The notes under the pieces were generated by a model. That model did not search any database. It was not told where the DNA came from and worked only from the letters and a program-made list of their open reading frames with translations. A stretch of 12,879 bases of DNA from an uncultured Woeseiaceae bacterium (GTDB lineage: Bacteria > Pseudomonadota > Gammaproteobacteria > Woeseiales > Woeseiaceae), in the NCBI GenBank assembly GCA_947259435.1, contig CAMYMP010000056.1, positions 1 through 12,879 on the forward strand, written 5' to 3'. This document shows positions 1-7,598 of the stretch, one piece after another. The number at the start of each line of letters is the position of its first letter. Position 1 is the first letter of the stretch. Made by a program: the position numbers and the translations under genes.

Positions 1-187
1 GCGCGATGGGCGACTCGTTCATCATCGTGACAAATCGGGTCAGCGTGTTCGCGGCAACTTCGACGTTGCCCGAACTAATCTCTTTGCGTTTGCTCTCGAG
101 CAGGCGGCGAATGCCCGCGCGAATGACGGCATCGGGGACGAGCCCCGCTTCGGTCCAGCTGACAGCTTTTGCAGTTACGCCACTCAC
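1..187 (-). CDS. SAM-dependent methyltransferase, cyclopropane-fatty-acyl-phospholipid synthase-like (N-terminal fragment)
   Basis: This is the first 62 codons of a gene that runs off the left edge. I place the start at a GTG at 187-185 because a perfect AGGAGG (198-193) lies 5 nt upstream and no ATG is better placed. The visible protein begins VSGVTAKAVSWTEAG and continues with LVPDAVIRAGIRRLLESK. The pattern PDxxIRxGIRRLL is one I associate with the short N-terminal helix of cyclopropane-fatty-acyl-phospholipid-synthase-like (coclaurine N-methyltransferase-like) SAM methyltransferases. Genes of that class often sit beside photolyase genes in proteobacteria, which fits the divergent neighbour here. 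The SAM-binding core is outside the window, so the reaction cannot be confirmed. That a coding region is present is well supported by the ribosome binding site and the open frame. The family name is a moderate guess from a short N-terminus. Confidence 0.55.
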   Translation of the reverse strand, partial: MSGVTAKAVSWTEAGLVPDAVIRAGIRRLLESKRKEISSGNVEVAANTLTRFVTMMNESPIA

Positions 188-319
188 TTCGGCCTCCTAA
201 ACATCGGGAGGCACTATACAAACCGGGTTTCCGCCCAACAACGCGTTTGGCGGCATTGTTACATTCGCTTACAAATCGTCTTAGAACAACGCATTACAAT
301 GGGCAATCTGTCAGGTCAA
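188..319. other. Divergent intergenic region between methyltransferase-like gene and photolyase
   Basis: This 132-nt AT-richer stretch separates two divergently transcribed genes. It holds the minus-strand AGGAGG (198-193) and the candidate minus-strand promoter at 213-241. On the plus strand TACAAT at 295-300 resembles a -10 box and would place a start just ahead of the photolyase, but no convincing -35 sits 16-18 nt upstream. No RNA gene or repeat is visible. Confidence 0.6.
213..241 (-). promoter_or_regulatory. Candidate sigma70-type promoter for the methyltransferase-like gene
   Basis: Read on the minus strand there is TATAGT (218-213, five of six matches to TATAAT) preceded by a 17-nt spacer and TTGTTG (241-236, a weak -35). 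Transcription would start near 206 and give a leader of about 20 nt ending in AGGAGG and the GTG start. Spacing and position fit a promoter, but the -35 is poor and nothing else supports it. Confidence 0.4.
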
Positions 320-1746
320 ATGAGTTTATCTATGGCCCCCGCACTCCTTTGGTTCCGCCGCAACTTGCGTCTTGCTGACAACGCCGCGCTGATCGCTGCG
401 GCGGAGTGTGGCGACCCCATCATTCCGGTCTACGTGCTCGACGAGCTGGACGCGGGCGGCGCAAGCCGTTGGTGGCTGCACCACAGCCTGGCGAGCCTGG
501 ACAACGACCTGCAAAAGCTGGGCGCACCGCTGCTGTTGCTGTCGGGTCCGCCCGAGACCGCACTTGCCCGGGCTGCCGAGCAATCCGGCGCAGGGCGGCT
601 CTTTTTCTCGCGGCGCTATGAACCACAAGCGCGCCGACAGGAAGAGGGCATTGGCACCGCGCTGGATTCACAGCTCGAGATAAGCGCATGCGACGACGGC
701 TATTTGAACCACCCGGTCATGCCATTAACAAAAAGCCAGACACCGTTTCGGGTGTTTACGCCATACTGGCGAGCGGCGAGCGCGTTGCCGGAACCGCCAC
801 AGCCACAGCCGGTTCCCGCTGCGATCCGTTTTGCCGATCACGAGCTGGAGTCTCTGCGACTCGAAGACCTGGATCTTTTGCCCTCAAAGCCCAACTGGGC
901 GGAGGGTTTTCACGATGACTGGACGCCGGGCGAAGCAGGTGCCCTGCGGCGCCTCGATGCCCTTGATTTCGCCGCACGAGACTACGCCGAACTGCGTGAC
1001 CGACCGGACCTGGACATCACATCCCGCTTGTCGCCGCACCTGCATTTCGGTGAAGTCAGTGCCCGGCAGGTCTGGCATGCGCTGCATGAGCAGGCGGCTC
1101 ATGCGAAGTCCTCAACCGGCGCTGAGGCTCTGTGTCGGCAGCTCTACTGGCGGGACTTCAGCGCCTATGTGCTGTTCCACTTCCCGACGCTGCCGGAGAA
1201 GCCGCTGCGCAAGGAGTTCGAATACTTTCCGTGGTCGAGCGATGAAGACGGTCTGCGCGCCTGGCAACGAGGAATGACCGGATACCCGATTGTGGACGCG
1301 GGCATGCGGCAACTCTGGGCGACCGGCTGGATGCACAACCGGGTTCGCATGATCGTTGCGTCGTTCCCTGGCAGCAGGGAGCTGACTGGTTTCTCGATAC
1401 GCTCGTCGATGCAGATCTGGCGAACAACTCGGCAAGCTGGCAGTGGGTTGCCGGTTGCGGCACGGACGCAGCGCCCTACTTTCGAATTTTCAATCCCGTA
1501 TTGCAGGGCAAGAAATTCGACCCTGCCGGCGACTACGTGCGCCGCTGGGTACCGGAGCTCGCGGCTATGCCGGATCAGCATATTCACGACCCCTGGGGCG
1601 CAAGTATTGAAACTCAAACATCATGCGGTGTAGTTATTGGAGACGATTACCCGCAGCCGATTGTCGATCATGGCAAAGCCCGGCAGGATGCGCTCGCCGC
1701 GTATCAGATGACGCGCAGCGCGATGGGCGCGGATTCTGCGGCCTAG
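320..1746 (+). pseudogene. phrB: Deoxyribodipyrimidine photolyase (class I PhrB type), frameshifted by an internal deletion
   Basis: Photolyases bind FAD plus an antenna chromophore and use blue light to split cyclobutane pyrimidine dimers. The N-terminal antenna domain starts with LLWFRRNLRL (from residue 10). The FAD domain shows RQLYWRDFSAY (from residue 273) and WMHNRVRMIVASF (337-349). After the TTC at 1364-1366 the frame breaks: the photolyase sequence resumes one base out of register at 1369 with WQQGADWFLDTL, then VDADLANNSASWQW and CGTDAAPYFRIFNP. It ends at TAG 1744-1746 after YPQPIVDHGKAR. Members of the family usually have about eight residues between the F and the W, but only 2 nt remain here, so about 22 nt are missing. 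With them restored the protein would be about 482 aa, normal for PhrB. As it stands, translation continues in the wrong frame to a stop at 1631-1633, losing the FAD-binding DxDxxxN segment. I prefer ATG 320 (AGG at 313-315). ATG 299 and 332 are also in frame. If the sequence is right the enzyme should be inactive. Confidence 0.88.
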
Positions 1747-3077
1747 ATTAACGGGATTCGTGCCTCAAAACACGCGCCGACGTCCGTTTCCAGCAAGCGC
1801 AGCGACCCGCGGTGAGCTTTGGCAACCAGCGATGCCAGGTACAGACCTAAACCAGTGCCGCCGGAGTCCCGGGTCCGCGATGGGTCGGCCCGATAGAACG
1901 GCTCGCCGATATGCTCCGCCTGATCTTTGCCCAGGCCCGGACCGTAATCGCGAACTGTAAAGACCAGGTCACCGTCGTCGAGAGCCACCGACAGTTCGAC
2001 CGGTCCGTCCGCGGGTTGCGAGTAGCGTAGCGCATTGCTCAGCAGATTCTTCAGCAACAAGGTAATGCGCGCTTCATCGATGTTTGCGCGGATGGCTTCA
2101 GCGGGCTGACTGACCTTTATCCGATCAACATCCCGCGAGAAGAAATCGTCGAGCAGCTCGGCAATCAGGTCGCTGACAATGACGCTTGTTCGCGACAGCT
2201 TTACATGACGGCTGGTCAGCCGCTCGGCCTCGAGCAGCGACGCAACAATTTTCTCCATTTCGACGATCTCTTCGCGAAGATTTTCTATGTTCTTCTCATC
2301 TTCGAGAAACTCGAGCGTCAGTCGCATGCGCGACAGCGGCGTGCGCAATTCGTGGCTGATGCCGAGAAGCAGGGCTCGTTTGGCATCGAGCATACTCTCG
2401 ACATCGCCGGCCAGCTGGTTGATGTCTGCGGCCAGGTCACCGAGCTGATCACGGCGAATGTTGGAGATGCGATAGTCGAAATTACCGCGTCCGATGTGCG
2501 CCGCCCCCTGGCGAATGGACCGGATCGGTTTGAACAACCAGCGCACGGCCATGTAACCAAGCAGTATTGATGTGAGCCCCATGCCCAGAATCATTGTGAC
2601 GAGATCAGGGCCCTCCGGCTTATCCGCAATTCTCGGTGTCGAAACGACGATGTCGTATGCGCCCTGCCGCATCTTGAGAAACTCGTGATCGTCCAGTTCC
2701 GCAAATTCGACACCCTTCAGCTCGTCGACCCACGCGTCCGGGTCGTCACTGAATCGCGGGCTGGGTGCAAATTCAAGCTGATCGAGTCGCGGAAATGCAG
2801 GATCCGACGCCCAGTCCACATCCGGCCCGAGTATGCGGATGTCGACGGGCACCCGCTCCGTGATCGCGACTGCCCGGTCGATCCGTGGTGGATCACCGAT
2901 GTCCTCGCGTACGTAGTTCACGTGCAGCGACAGGTGCCCGCTGATCAGTCCACGGATACTGTCGCTGTTGTAAACGACCTGAATGGCTTTGAACGTGCCG
3001 AAGACAAACAGCCCGCCAAGGACCAGGAAGATAACGAGCAGGCGAACACCGAGCGAGCGGGCAAAATAGCTAGGCAT
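1743..3077 (-). CDS. Two-component sensor histidine kinase (EnvZ/CpxA-like layout)
   Basis: This 444-aa inner-membrane sensor autophosphorylates on histidine and passes the phosphate to the response regulator encoded just upstream. Order: short cytoplasmic tail, TM1 (about 11-35), periplasmic sensor region (about 36-159), TM2 (about 160-181), HAMP linker (about 182-234), H-box SHELRTPLSR with phosphoacceptor H242, N-box LLKNLLSNALRYS (N344 and N348), G1 box VRDYGPGLG (375-383), F-box EPFYRAD and G2 box GGTGLGLYL (406-414). All catalytic boxes look intact. The sensor region is acidic, with few Met, His or Cys, so nothing suggests copper sensing and the ligand is unknown. The ATG (3077-3075) lies inside the last codons of the regulator frame (8-nt overlap) and has no clear Shine-Dalgarno, so its translation is probably coupled to the regulator. 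Its TAG is formed by the palindrome CTAG, shared with the photolyase stop on the other strand. Confidence 0.93.
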   Translation of the reverse strand: MPSYFARSLGVRLLVIFLVLGGLFVFGTFKAIQVVYNSDSIRGLISGHLSLHVNYVREDIGDPPRIDRAVAITERVPVDIRILGPDVDWASDPAFPRLDQLEFAPSPRFSDDPDAWVDELKGVEFAELDDHEFLKMRQGAYDIVVSTPRIADKPEGPDLVTMILGMGLTSILLGYMAVRWLFKPIRSIRQGAAHIGRGNFDYRISNIRRDQLGDLAADINQLAGDVESMLDAKRALLLGISHELRTPLSRMRLTLEFLEDEKNIENLREEIVEMEKIVASLLEAERLTSRHVKLSRTSVIVSDLIAELLDDFFSRDVDRIKVSQPAEAIRANIDEARITLLLKNLLSNALRYSQPADGPVELSVALDDGDLVFTVRDYGPGLGKDQAEHIGEPFYRADPSRTRDSGGTGLGLYLASLVAKAHRGSLRLLETDVGACFEARIPLI

Positions 3078-3770
3078 GCGTTACTGGAATGCCTACAAAC
3101 GAGTAGCCGCGACCCCAGACCGTCTGTATGAAACGCGCGGGTTTGACTGAATCGCCAAGTTTTTGTCTTAGCCGACTGATCATGATGTCCACCGATCGCG
3201 TCAGGATTGCCGCATCGATACCGCGTAACTCGCTCAGAATATCGTCACGCGATAATTTGCGCCCGTGGCGTGGCGTCGCGCCAGAATTAGCAGCAGCTCG
3301 TATTCCATCGAGGTCAGATCGACGGCTTTCCCGTCGACCGTTACAGATCGTGTTTCGGTGTCGATCGACAATCCGTCGAAGTCCAGGCTGCCGACTGATG
3401 GGCCGCTCTGCTCTGCGCGGCGAAGGGTGGCTTGCACACGAGCAACGAGCTCTCGCGGCTCGAAAGGTTTACCGATATAGTCATCGGCACCCAACTCGAG
3501 GCCCGACACGCGGTCGATAACGTCGCCACGCGCCGTGAGCATGATGATCGGAATGTTGCTGGTCTTGCGAATTTCGCGGCAGATTTCGAAGCCGTCCTTC
3601 CCGGGCAACATGATGTCGAGCAGCAGCAGGTCCGGATCCTCCCGGCTGATTTTCTTGAAGCCTTCCGCAGCGTCCATTGCGCACAGGAGATTGATGCCGA
3701 AGCGTTTGAAATACGCCTGCAACAGTTCGGAGTGTTTCCGATCGTCGTCGATGAGAAGGACTTTTATCAT
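3070..3770 (-). pseudogene. OmpR-family response regulator, frameshifted by a 5-bp duplication
   Basis: This is the partner of the downstream kinase. The receiver domain is intact: acidic pocket D8-D10, phosphoacceptor D52 in LLLLDIMLPG, switch T79 in MLTARG and K101 in GKPFEP. The winged-helix domain begins at SLDFDGLSIDTETRSV, but after LLLILARRH the frame breaks. Sequence resumes as GRKLSRDDILSELRG, then RSVDIMISRLRQKLG (recognition helix) and FIQTVWGRGYSFVG (C-terminal hairpin), ending at TAG 3072-3070. The distance from ATG to this TAG is 701 nt. Removing 5 nt gives 696 nt, that is 231 codons plus stop, the normal size for the family. The extra 5 nt are a tandem GTGGC pair at 3265-3274. 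As given, translation stops at 3234 after 178 residues, ending NYRVTIF, without the DNA-recognition helix. Such a product could be phosphorylated but should not bind DNA in the usual way. No strong Shine-Dalgarno precedes ATG 3770. Confidence 0.88.
3265..3274. repeat. 5-bp tandem duplication (GTGGC x2) that breaks the response regulator
   Basis: On the plus strand GTGGC occurs twice in a row here and is followed by GTCGC. On the coding strand this reads gccac-gccac. Deleting one copy restores an uninterrupted winged-helix frame (ARRH-GRKLSRDD), so the second copy is the frameshift. A 5-bp expansion at such a site is typical of replication slippage. An assembly error cannot be excluded. Confidence 0.8.
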
Positions 3771-3925
3771 GCCGCAATAATAACGCTTGAAACAATGCGC
3801 GTCGTACTTTCTTCTCCTCTGGTTACATCTGGAAACATCCTGAAAAGGATTGGTAACCCTTTGTCTTCCTGCGTTTGTGAAACTTCTGCTCGTACTTTTT
3901 CACAGCCAACCAATAGGGGCTAGTA
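3771..3925. other. Divergent intergenic region between response regulator and DUF4397 lipoprotein
   Basis: These 155 nt must carry the promoters of the two-component operon (leftward) and the lipoprotein gene (rightward). I see a tandem 10-bp direct repeat at 3825-3844 and a 6-bp inverted pair GGTTAC (3821-3826) / GTAACC (3853-3858) framing it. An AGGGG (3915-3919) serves the lipoprotein start. No pair of -35 and -10 boxes with good spacing stands out on either strand. No small gene or RNA is evident. Confidence 0.6.
3825..3844. promoter_or_regulatory. Candidate response-regulator binding site (10-bp tandem direct repeat)
   Basis: The two adjacent decamers ACATCTGGAA and ACATCCTGAA match at 8 of 10 positions, with a repeat phase of exactly 10 bp. 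OmpR/PhoB-family regulators commonly bind head-to-tail half-sites about one helical turn apart, and this pair lies in the only non-coding stretch between the regulator gene and the divergent lipoprotein gene. The motif itself is not one I recognise. That it is an autoregulatory operator is inference. Confidence 0.35.
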
Positions 3926-5299
3926 ATGAACACGATGAGTAAGTTTCTTCTCGCATGCAGCCTGTTCGCGCTTGCCGCATGTGATTCCGACAACAACAAC
4001 CGTGGCGGCGGACCCGTCCCCGAGTTCGCAACCGTGCAGGTATTCCACGGTTCTTCTGACGCTCCGGCCGTCAATGTCTTCGTTGACGGTGCCGAAGCGC
4101 TTAGCGGTGTTGACTATCTGCAGAGTTCGGGGTTTATCGGCGTCGCGGCAGGCACCCATGAGATCCGCGTTGACGCTATCTTGCCGGGTGGCAATGTTAC
4201 GGTCCTGGGCCCGGTTGATCTGACTTTTGTGGCGGATACGGTCAATACGATTTCGGCTATTGGTAACGTCGCTAACATCGAGGCGTCACTGATTACGCAG
4301 CCTTCAGCGGTTACCGCCCCGGGCAGCGCGCGGCTTTTCGTTCTGCACGCCGCTCCAGGTGCGGTGGGCCCGGACTTTTCGCTGCCGGTAGACGTCTATG
4401 TGACGGTCCCAGGCGGCGCGCTGGACATGCCCGTGACGTTCGACTTCAGAGAGACGATTGGACCTCTGGACGTGACGGCCGGGGACTATCAGATCCGCGT
4501 CTTCGTTGCCGGCAGCGTTGATCCTGCTGACCTCGTCTACGATTCCGGCACGCTCACGCTGAATGACGGCGACGATTACCGAGTTGCAGCTGTGCCGAAT
4601 ACGAAAGGCGGTGAGGGACTTTTGACGCTCGTGGGTATGACCAGCGGAGGCCCCGTGAACTTCCTCGACGTCAGAACGCCGACGGCGCTTCGCGTCGGAC
4701 ACCTTTCTCCCGACACGGGACCTGTCGATGTTCTCGTCAATGGCGGAGTCTATCGTGGCGGCGTACCTTACCCGACTGTGACAGGTTTCGATCCGCTGGC
4801 CGCAGCTACGTACAACGTGGCCGTTAATCCGGAGGCTAGCACTATGTCCGTGATCGGGCCCGTCGACCTGACACTTGAGGCCGGCACCTGGTATTCGGTC
4901 CTCGCGGTCGACTTCTTCAGCAATATCGGCAATCCCTTGATCCTGACGGATGATTCGCGGCCCGTGGCGACGAACGCGAAGGTTCGCATCATCCACGCCT
5001 CCCCGACCGCGCAGGACGTCGATATTTATGTCGTGGGCCCCACTGTCGTGGACGTGACGGATGAAGACCCGACGCTAACCGCCGTGCCGTTCCGTGCAAA
5101 CACCGGTTATCTGGCGCTTCCTGAAGGTGATTACAACGTGATTGTTACTCTGACTGGATCAAAGGATCCGGCGATTGGTCCGGCGGGAATTTCGATTAGC
5201 AATGGCGGCGTCTACACGGCCATCGCACGCGATCCTGTTCCCGGATCCATGGAATTCGGTCTGATCGTTCTGGCCGACGTCCTGAACGACGCCACCTGA
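3926..5299 (+). CDS. Lipoprotein with four DUF4397-type repeats
   Basis: This 457-aa exported protein has no known enzymatic role. The N-terminus is a lipoprotein signal peptide with lipobox LAAC, cysteine at residue 19. The next residue is Asp, which in Escherichia coli keeps lipoproteins in the inner membrane. A short Asn/Gly-rich linker follows. The rest is four diverged copies of a beta-rich module starting near residues 35, 134, 253 and 350. Each opens with a strand, a His and a Pro/Ala turn, then a VDVYV-like strand: VQVFHGSSDAP, RLFVLHAAPG, LRVGHLSPDTG and VRIIHASPTAQ. GPVDLT recurs at 95 and 311. This pattern is that of DUF4397, a surface-protein module of unknown function. Start ATG 3926 has AGGGG 6 nt upstream; ATG 3935 is also in frame. 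It stands alone: it is divergent from the two-component operon, convergent with copA and closed by its own terminator. Adhesion or envelope-structure roles are guesses. Confidence 0.85.
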   Translation: MNTMSKFLLACSLFALAACDSDNNNRGGGPVPEFATVQVFHGSSDAPAVNVFVDGAEALSGVDYLQSSGFIGVAAGTHEIRVDAILPGGNVTVLGPVDLTFVADTVNTISAIGNVANIEASLITQPSAVTAPGSARLFVLHAAPGAVGPDFSLPVDVYVTVPGGALDMPVTFDFRETIGPLDVTAGDYQIRVFVAGSVDPADLVYDSGTLTLNDGDDYRVAAVPNTKGGEGLLTLVGMTSGGPVNFLDVRTPTALRVGHLSPDTGPVDVLVNGGVYRGGVPYPTVTGFDPLAAATYNVAVNPEASTMSVIGPVDLTLEAGTWYSVLAVDFFSNIGNPLILTDDSRPVATNAKVRIIHASPTAQDVDIYVVGPTVVDVTDEDPTLTAVPFRANTGYLALPEGDYNVIVTLTGSKDPAIGPAGISISNGGVYTAIARDPVPGSMEFGLIVLADVLNDAT

Positions 5300-5317
5300 G
5301 GAGTCACTGATCCCCTA

Positions 5318-5341
5318 AACGCATCGTGTCATTCATGCGTT
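5318..5341 (+). other. Inverted repeat in the lipoprotein 3' untranslated region
   Basis: AACGCAT (5318-5324) and ATGCGTT (5335-5341) are perfect complements around a 10-nt loop, between the lipoprotein stop codon and the terminator hairpin. It has no T-tract, so it is not itself a terminator. It could be an mRNA-end hairpin or chance. Confidence 0.35.
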
Positions 5342-5349
5342 CCCTCTCT

Positions 5350-5377
5350 GTCCCCGCTTCGTGCGGGGACTTTTTTT
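5350..5377 (+). terminator. Rho-independent terminator of the lipoprotein gene
   Basis: The arms GTCCCCGC (5350-5357) and GCGGGGAC (5363-5370) form an 8-bp perfect GC-rich stem with loop TTCGT, followed directly by seven Ts (5371-5377). It lies about 50 nt after the lipoprotein stop. The T-run overlaps the copA TAA stop on the other strand (5378-5376). Read leftward, the hairpin has no U-run, so it is one-directional in form, though it may still slow or protect copA transcripts. Confidence 0.92.
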
Positions 5378-7598
5378 ACAGCTTGATCCCTCGCAGCCTG
5401 AGCGCATTGCCGATTACAGAGACTGAGCTGAGGCTCATCGCGGCCGCGGCGATCATCGGGCTCAGTAACAGTCCGAAAAACGGATAGAGGACACCCGCCG
5501 CGACGGGTACGCCTACCGTGTTGTACACAAAGGCGAAAAACAGATTTTGGCGGATGTTGCGCATCGTTGCCTGACTGAGTGCTCGCGCCCTGGCGACACC
5601 CATCAGGTCACCTCGAACGAGCGTAACGCCGGCACTTTCCATCGCAACGTCAGTGCCGTTACCCATCGCGATACCGACATCGGCCTGCGCAAGCGCGGGC
5701 GCATCGTTGATGCCGTCACCGGCCATCGCCACGACTGCACCGCTCGCCTGTAATTCGCGAATCACCCTGTTCTTGTTTTCGGGCGAGACATCCGCGTGCA
5801 CTTCGTCGATGCCGACACTTCGGGCCACAGCGTGTGCCGTGATCGGGTTATCGCCAGTCAGCATTACAATCTTGAGGCCGGCACGATGCAGTGCCTCGAT
5901 TGCCGGAAGCGTCGTTTCCTTGACGGGATCCGCAACCCCGAGTAATCCGGCCGACTTGCCATTCACCGCTATAAACATCACCGTTTGTCCGTTGCTCCGC
6001 AAGCGGTCCGCTTCGTCGGCAAGCAATTGCTCAAAGGCGCCCAGACCGTGCATCAGTTTCGCGTTGCCAACGGCAACACGACGTCCGGACACAATCGCCT
6101 GTGCGCCCTGGCCCGTTATCGACTTGAAGTCGTCGTGTGATGGTATTTCGACTGATCGGGCTTTTGCTCCGGCAACAATCGCATTTGCGAGCGGGTGCTC
6201 GCTGGCAACCTCGACAGAAGCAGCCAGCGACAGCAGCTGATCTTCGGTGAAGCCGTCCGCTGGCTTGACCATGACCAGTTCCGGTCGGCCCTCGGTCAGA
6301 GTACCGGTTTTGTCCACTACGACCGTATCGACTTTCTCGAAGGTTTCGAGCGCTTCGGCGTTTTTTATCAGAATACCGTTCTGTGCGCCCTTTCCGGTCG
6401 CAACCATGATCGACATCGGCGTCGCCAGGCCCAATGCACAGGGACAGGCGATAATTAGTACAGCAACCGCATTTACCGTGGCGTAAGCCATCGCCGGCTG
6501 CGGTCCGAGCCACGCCCACACTATGAACGTCACAATCGCGACACCCACCACAACCGGGACGAACCACGACGCTACAAGATCCGCGAGACGCTGTATCGGC
6601 GCCTTGCTTCTTTGGGCTTCCGCCACCATGTGAACGATCTGCGATAGCAAGGTGTCGTCGCCGACCTGCGTGACGGCCATGATAAAGCCACCGGTGCCGT
6701 TTACCGTGCCGCCTATGACACCGTCACCCTCAGCTTTTTCAACCGGAATCGGCTCGCCACTGATCATGGATTCGTCTACGGCGCTCCGGCCCTCGACAAC
6801 GGAGCCATCGACCGGAATCTTCTCGCCGGGCTTTACGCGAAGCCGATCGCCCACCGCCAGATCGTCGAGAGATACTTCGACCTCGTGGCCATCGTCTTCC
6901 AACCGAAGGGCCGTTGGCGGAGCAAGTTCGAGCAACGCCCGGATAGCGCCTGACGTCCGACTGCGCGCTTTGAGTTCGAGCACCTGCCCAAGCAGAACCA
7001 GCGTCGTGATAACAGCAGCAGCTTCGTAATAGACGCTGACATCGCCAGCGCTGTCGCGAAACGCGGCAGGAAAAATGCCTGGCGCCAGCGTCGCGACCAG
7101 CGAGTAAACGAAGGCGACCGTTACGCCCAGCCCGATCAGCGTGAACATATTCAGGTTTACCGCGCGCACGGATTGCACGGCGCGCACAAGAAATGGCCAT
7201 CCTCCCCAAAGCACGACCGGCGCCGCCAACAACAGCTGCAGCCACTGCGACCAGGCGTGGGGTACAAGATCGGCGAATGGCTGGCCGGGGATCATTTCAC
7301 CCATCGCATAAACGAATAACGGCGCAGTGAAGACCAGGGTTACCCAAAACCTCCGTGTCATGTCGTCGATTTCGCTCGTGTCCTCCTCACCAACTACGAC
7401 ACCCTCAGGCTCCAGCGCCATTCCGCAAATCGGGCAACCCGAGTTGCGGACATCCCTGACCTGTGGATGCATTGGGCAGGTATAGACGACGCCGTCATAG
7501 CCCGGTGGCACCACATCGTATTGTCCACTTTCAGCAATTGACGACGACTCGTGTTCGGCGTGGCAGCATGAATGATCGTGTGAGTGGTCCGTGTTCAT
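5376..7598 (-). CDS. copA: Cu(I)-exporting P1B-type ATPase CopA
   Basis: This inner-membrane pump (740 aa) hydrolyses ATP to move Cu(I) out of the cytoplasm. There is no ferredoxin-like CxxC domain at the N-terminus. Instead there is a His/Cys-rich tail ([13 protein letters not shown]) and a short heavy-metal-binding module, YTCPMHP (39-45) to CPICGM (55-60). Core motifs: SGEP (280-283), CPC metal site in TM6 (385-387), DKTGT with phosphorylated D429, SEHPL (466-470), TGDN (581-584) and GDGIND (627-632). YN (692-693) and MSLSS (721-725) in the last two helices are the Cu(I) selectivity signature. An in-frame ATG exists 42 nt upstream, but I choose 7598 because its ATGA overlaps the cusA TGA (7597-7595), matching the other junctions of the operon and giving translational coupling. 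It is the last gene of the operon, and its TAA lies in the T-run of the opposing terminator. Intact. Confidence 0.95.
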   Translation of the reverse strand: MNTDHSHDHSCCHAEHESSSIAESGQYDVVPPGYDGVVYTCPMHPQVRDVRNSGCPICGMALEPEGVVVGEEDTSEIDDMTRRFWVTLVFTAPLFVYAMGEMIPGQPFADLVPHAWSQWLQLLLAAPVVLWGGWPFLVRAVQSVRAVNLNMFTLIGLGVTVAFVYSLVATLAPGIFPAAFRDSAGDVSVYYEAAAVITTLVLLGQVLELKARSRTSGAIRALLELAPPTALRLEDDGHEVEVSLDDLAVGDRLRVKPGEKIPVDGSVVEGRSAVDESMISGEPIPVEKAEGDGVIGGTVNGTGGFIMAVTQVGDDTLLSQIVHMVAEAQRSKAPIQRLADLVASWFVPVVVGVAIVTFIVWAWLGPQPAMAYATVNAVAVLIIACPCALGLATPMSIMVATGKGAQNGILIKNAEALETFEKVDTVVVDKTGTLTEGRPELVMVKPADGFTEDQLLSLAASVEVASEHPLANAIVAGAKARSVEIPSHDDFKSITGQGAQAIVSGRRVAVGNAKLMHGLGAFEQLLADEADRLRSNGQTVMFIAVNGKSAGLLGVADPVKETTLPAIEALHRAGLKIVMLTGDNPITAHAVARSVGIDEVHADVSPENKNRVIRELQASGAVVAMAGDGINDAPALAQADVGIAMGNGTDVAMESAGVTLVRGDLMGVARARALSQATMRNIRQNLFFAFVYNTVGVPVAAGVLYPFFGLLLSPMIAAAAMSLSSVSVIGNALRLRGIKL

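Noticed and set aside
1743..3770. Two-component system as a CusRS/CopRS copper sensor for the neighbouring efflux operon
   Set aside because: The periplasmic region lacks clustered Met/His ligands, and the pair is separated from the cus operon by the lipoprotein unit. Only proximity supports it.
3432..3923. 163-codon plus-strand frame running opposite the response regulator into the intergenic region
   Set aside because: Mostly antisense to the receiver domain, low-quality composition, no motif, and its end abuts the true lipoprotein start.
4304..4996. 230-codon open frame on the minus strand opposite the DUF4397 lipoprotein
   Set aside because: Its composition (rich in Arg, His and Asp) is that of a shadow frame, and the opposite strand carries a signal peptide, lipobox and four homologous repeats.
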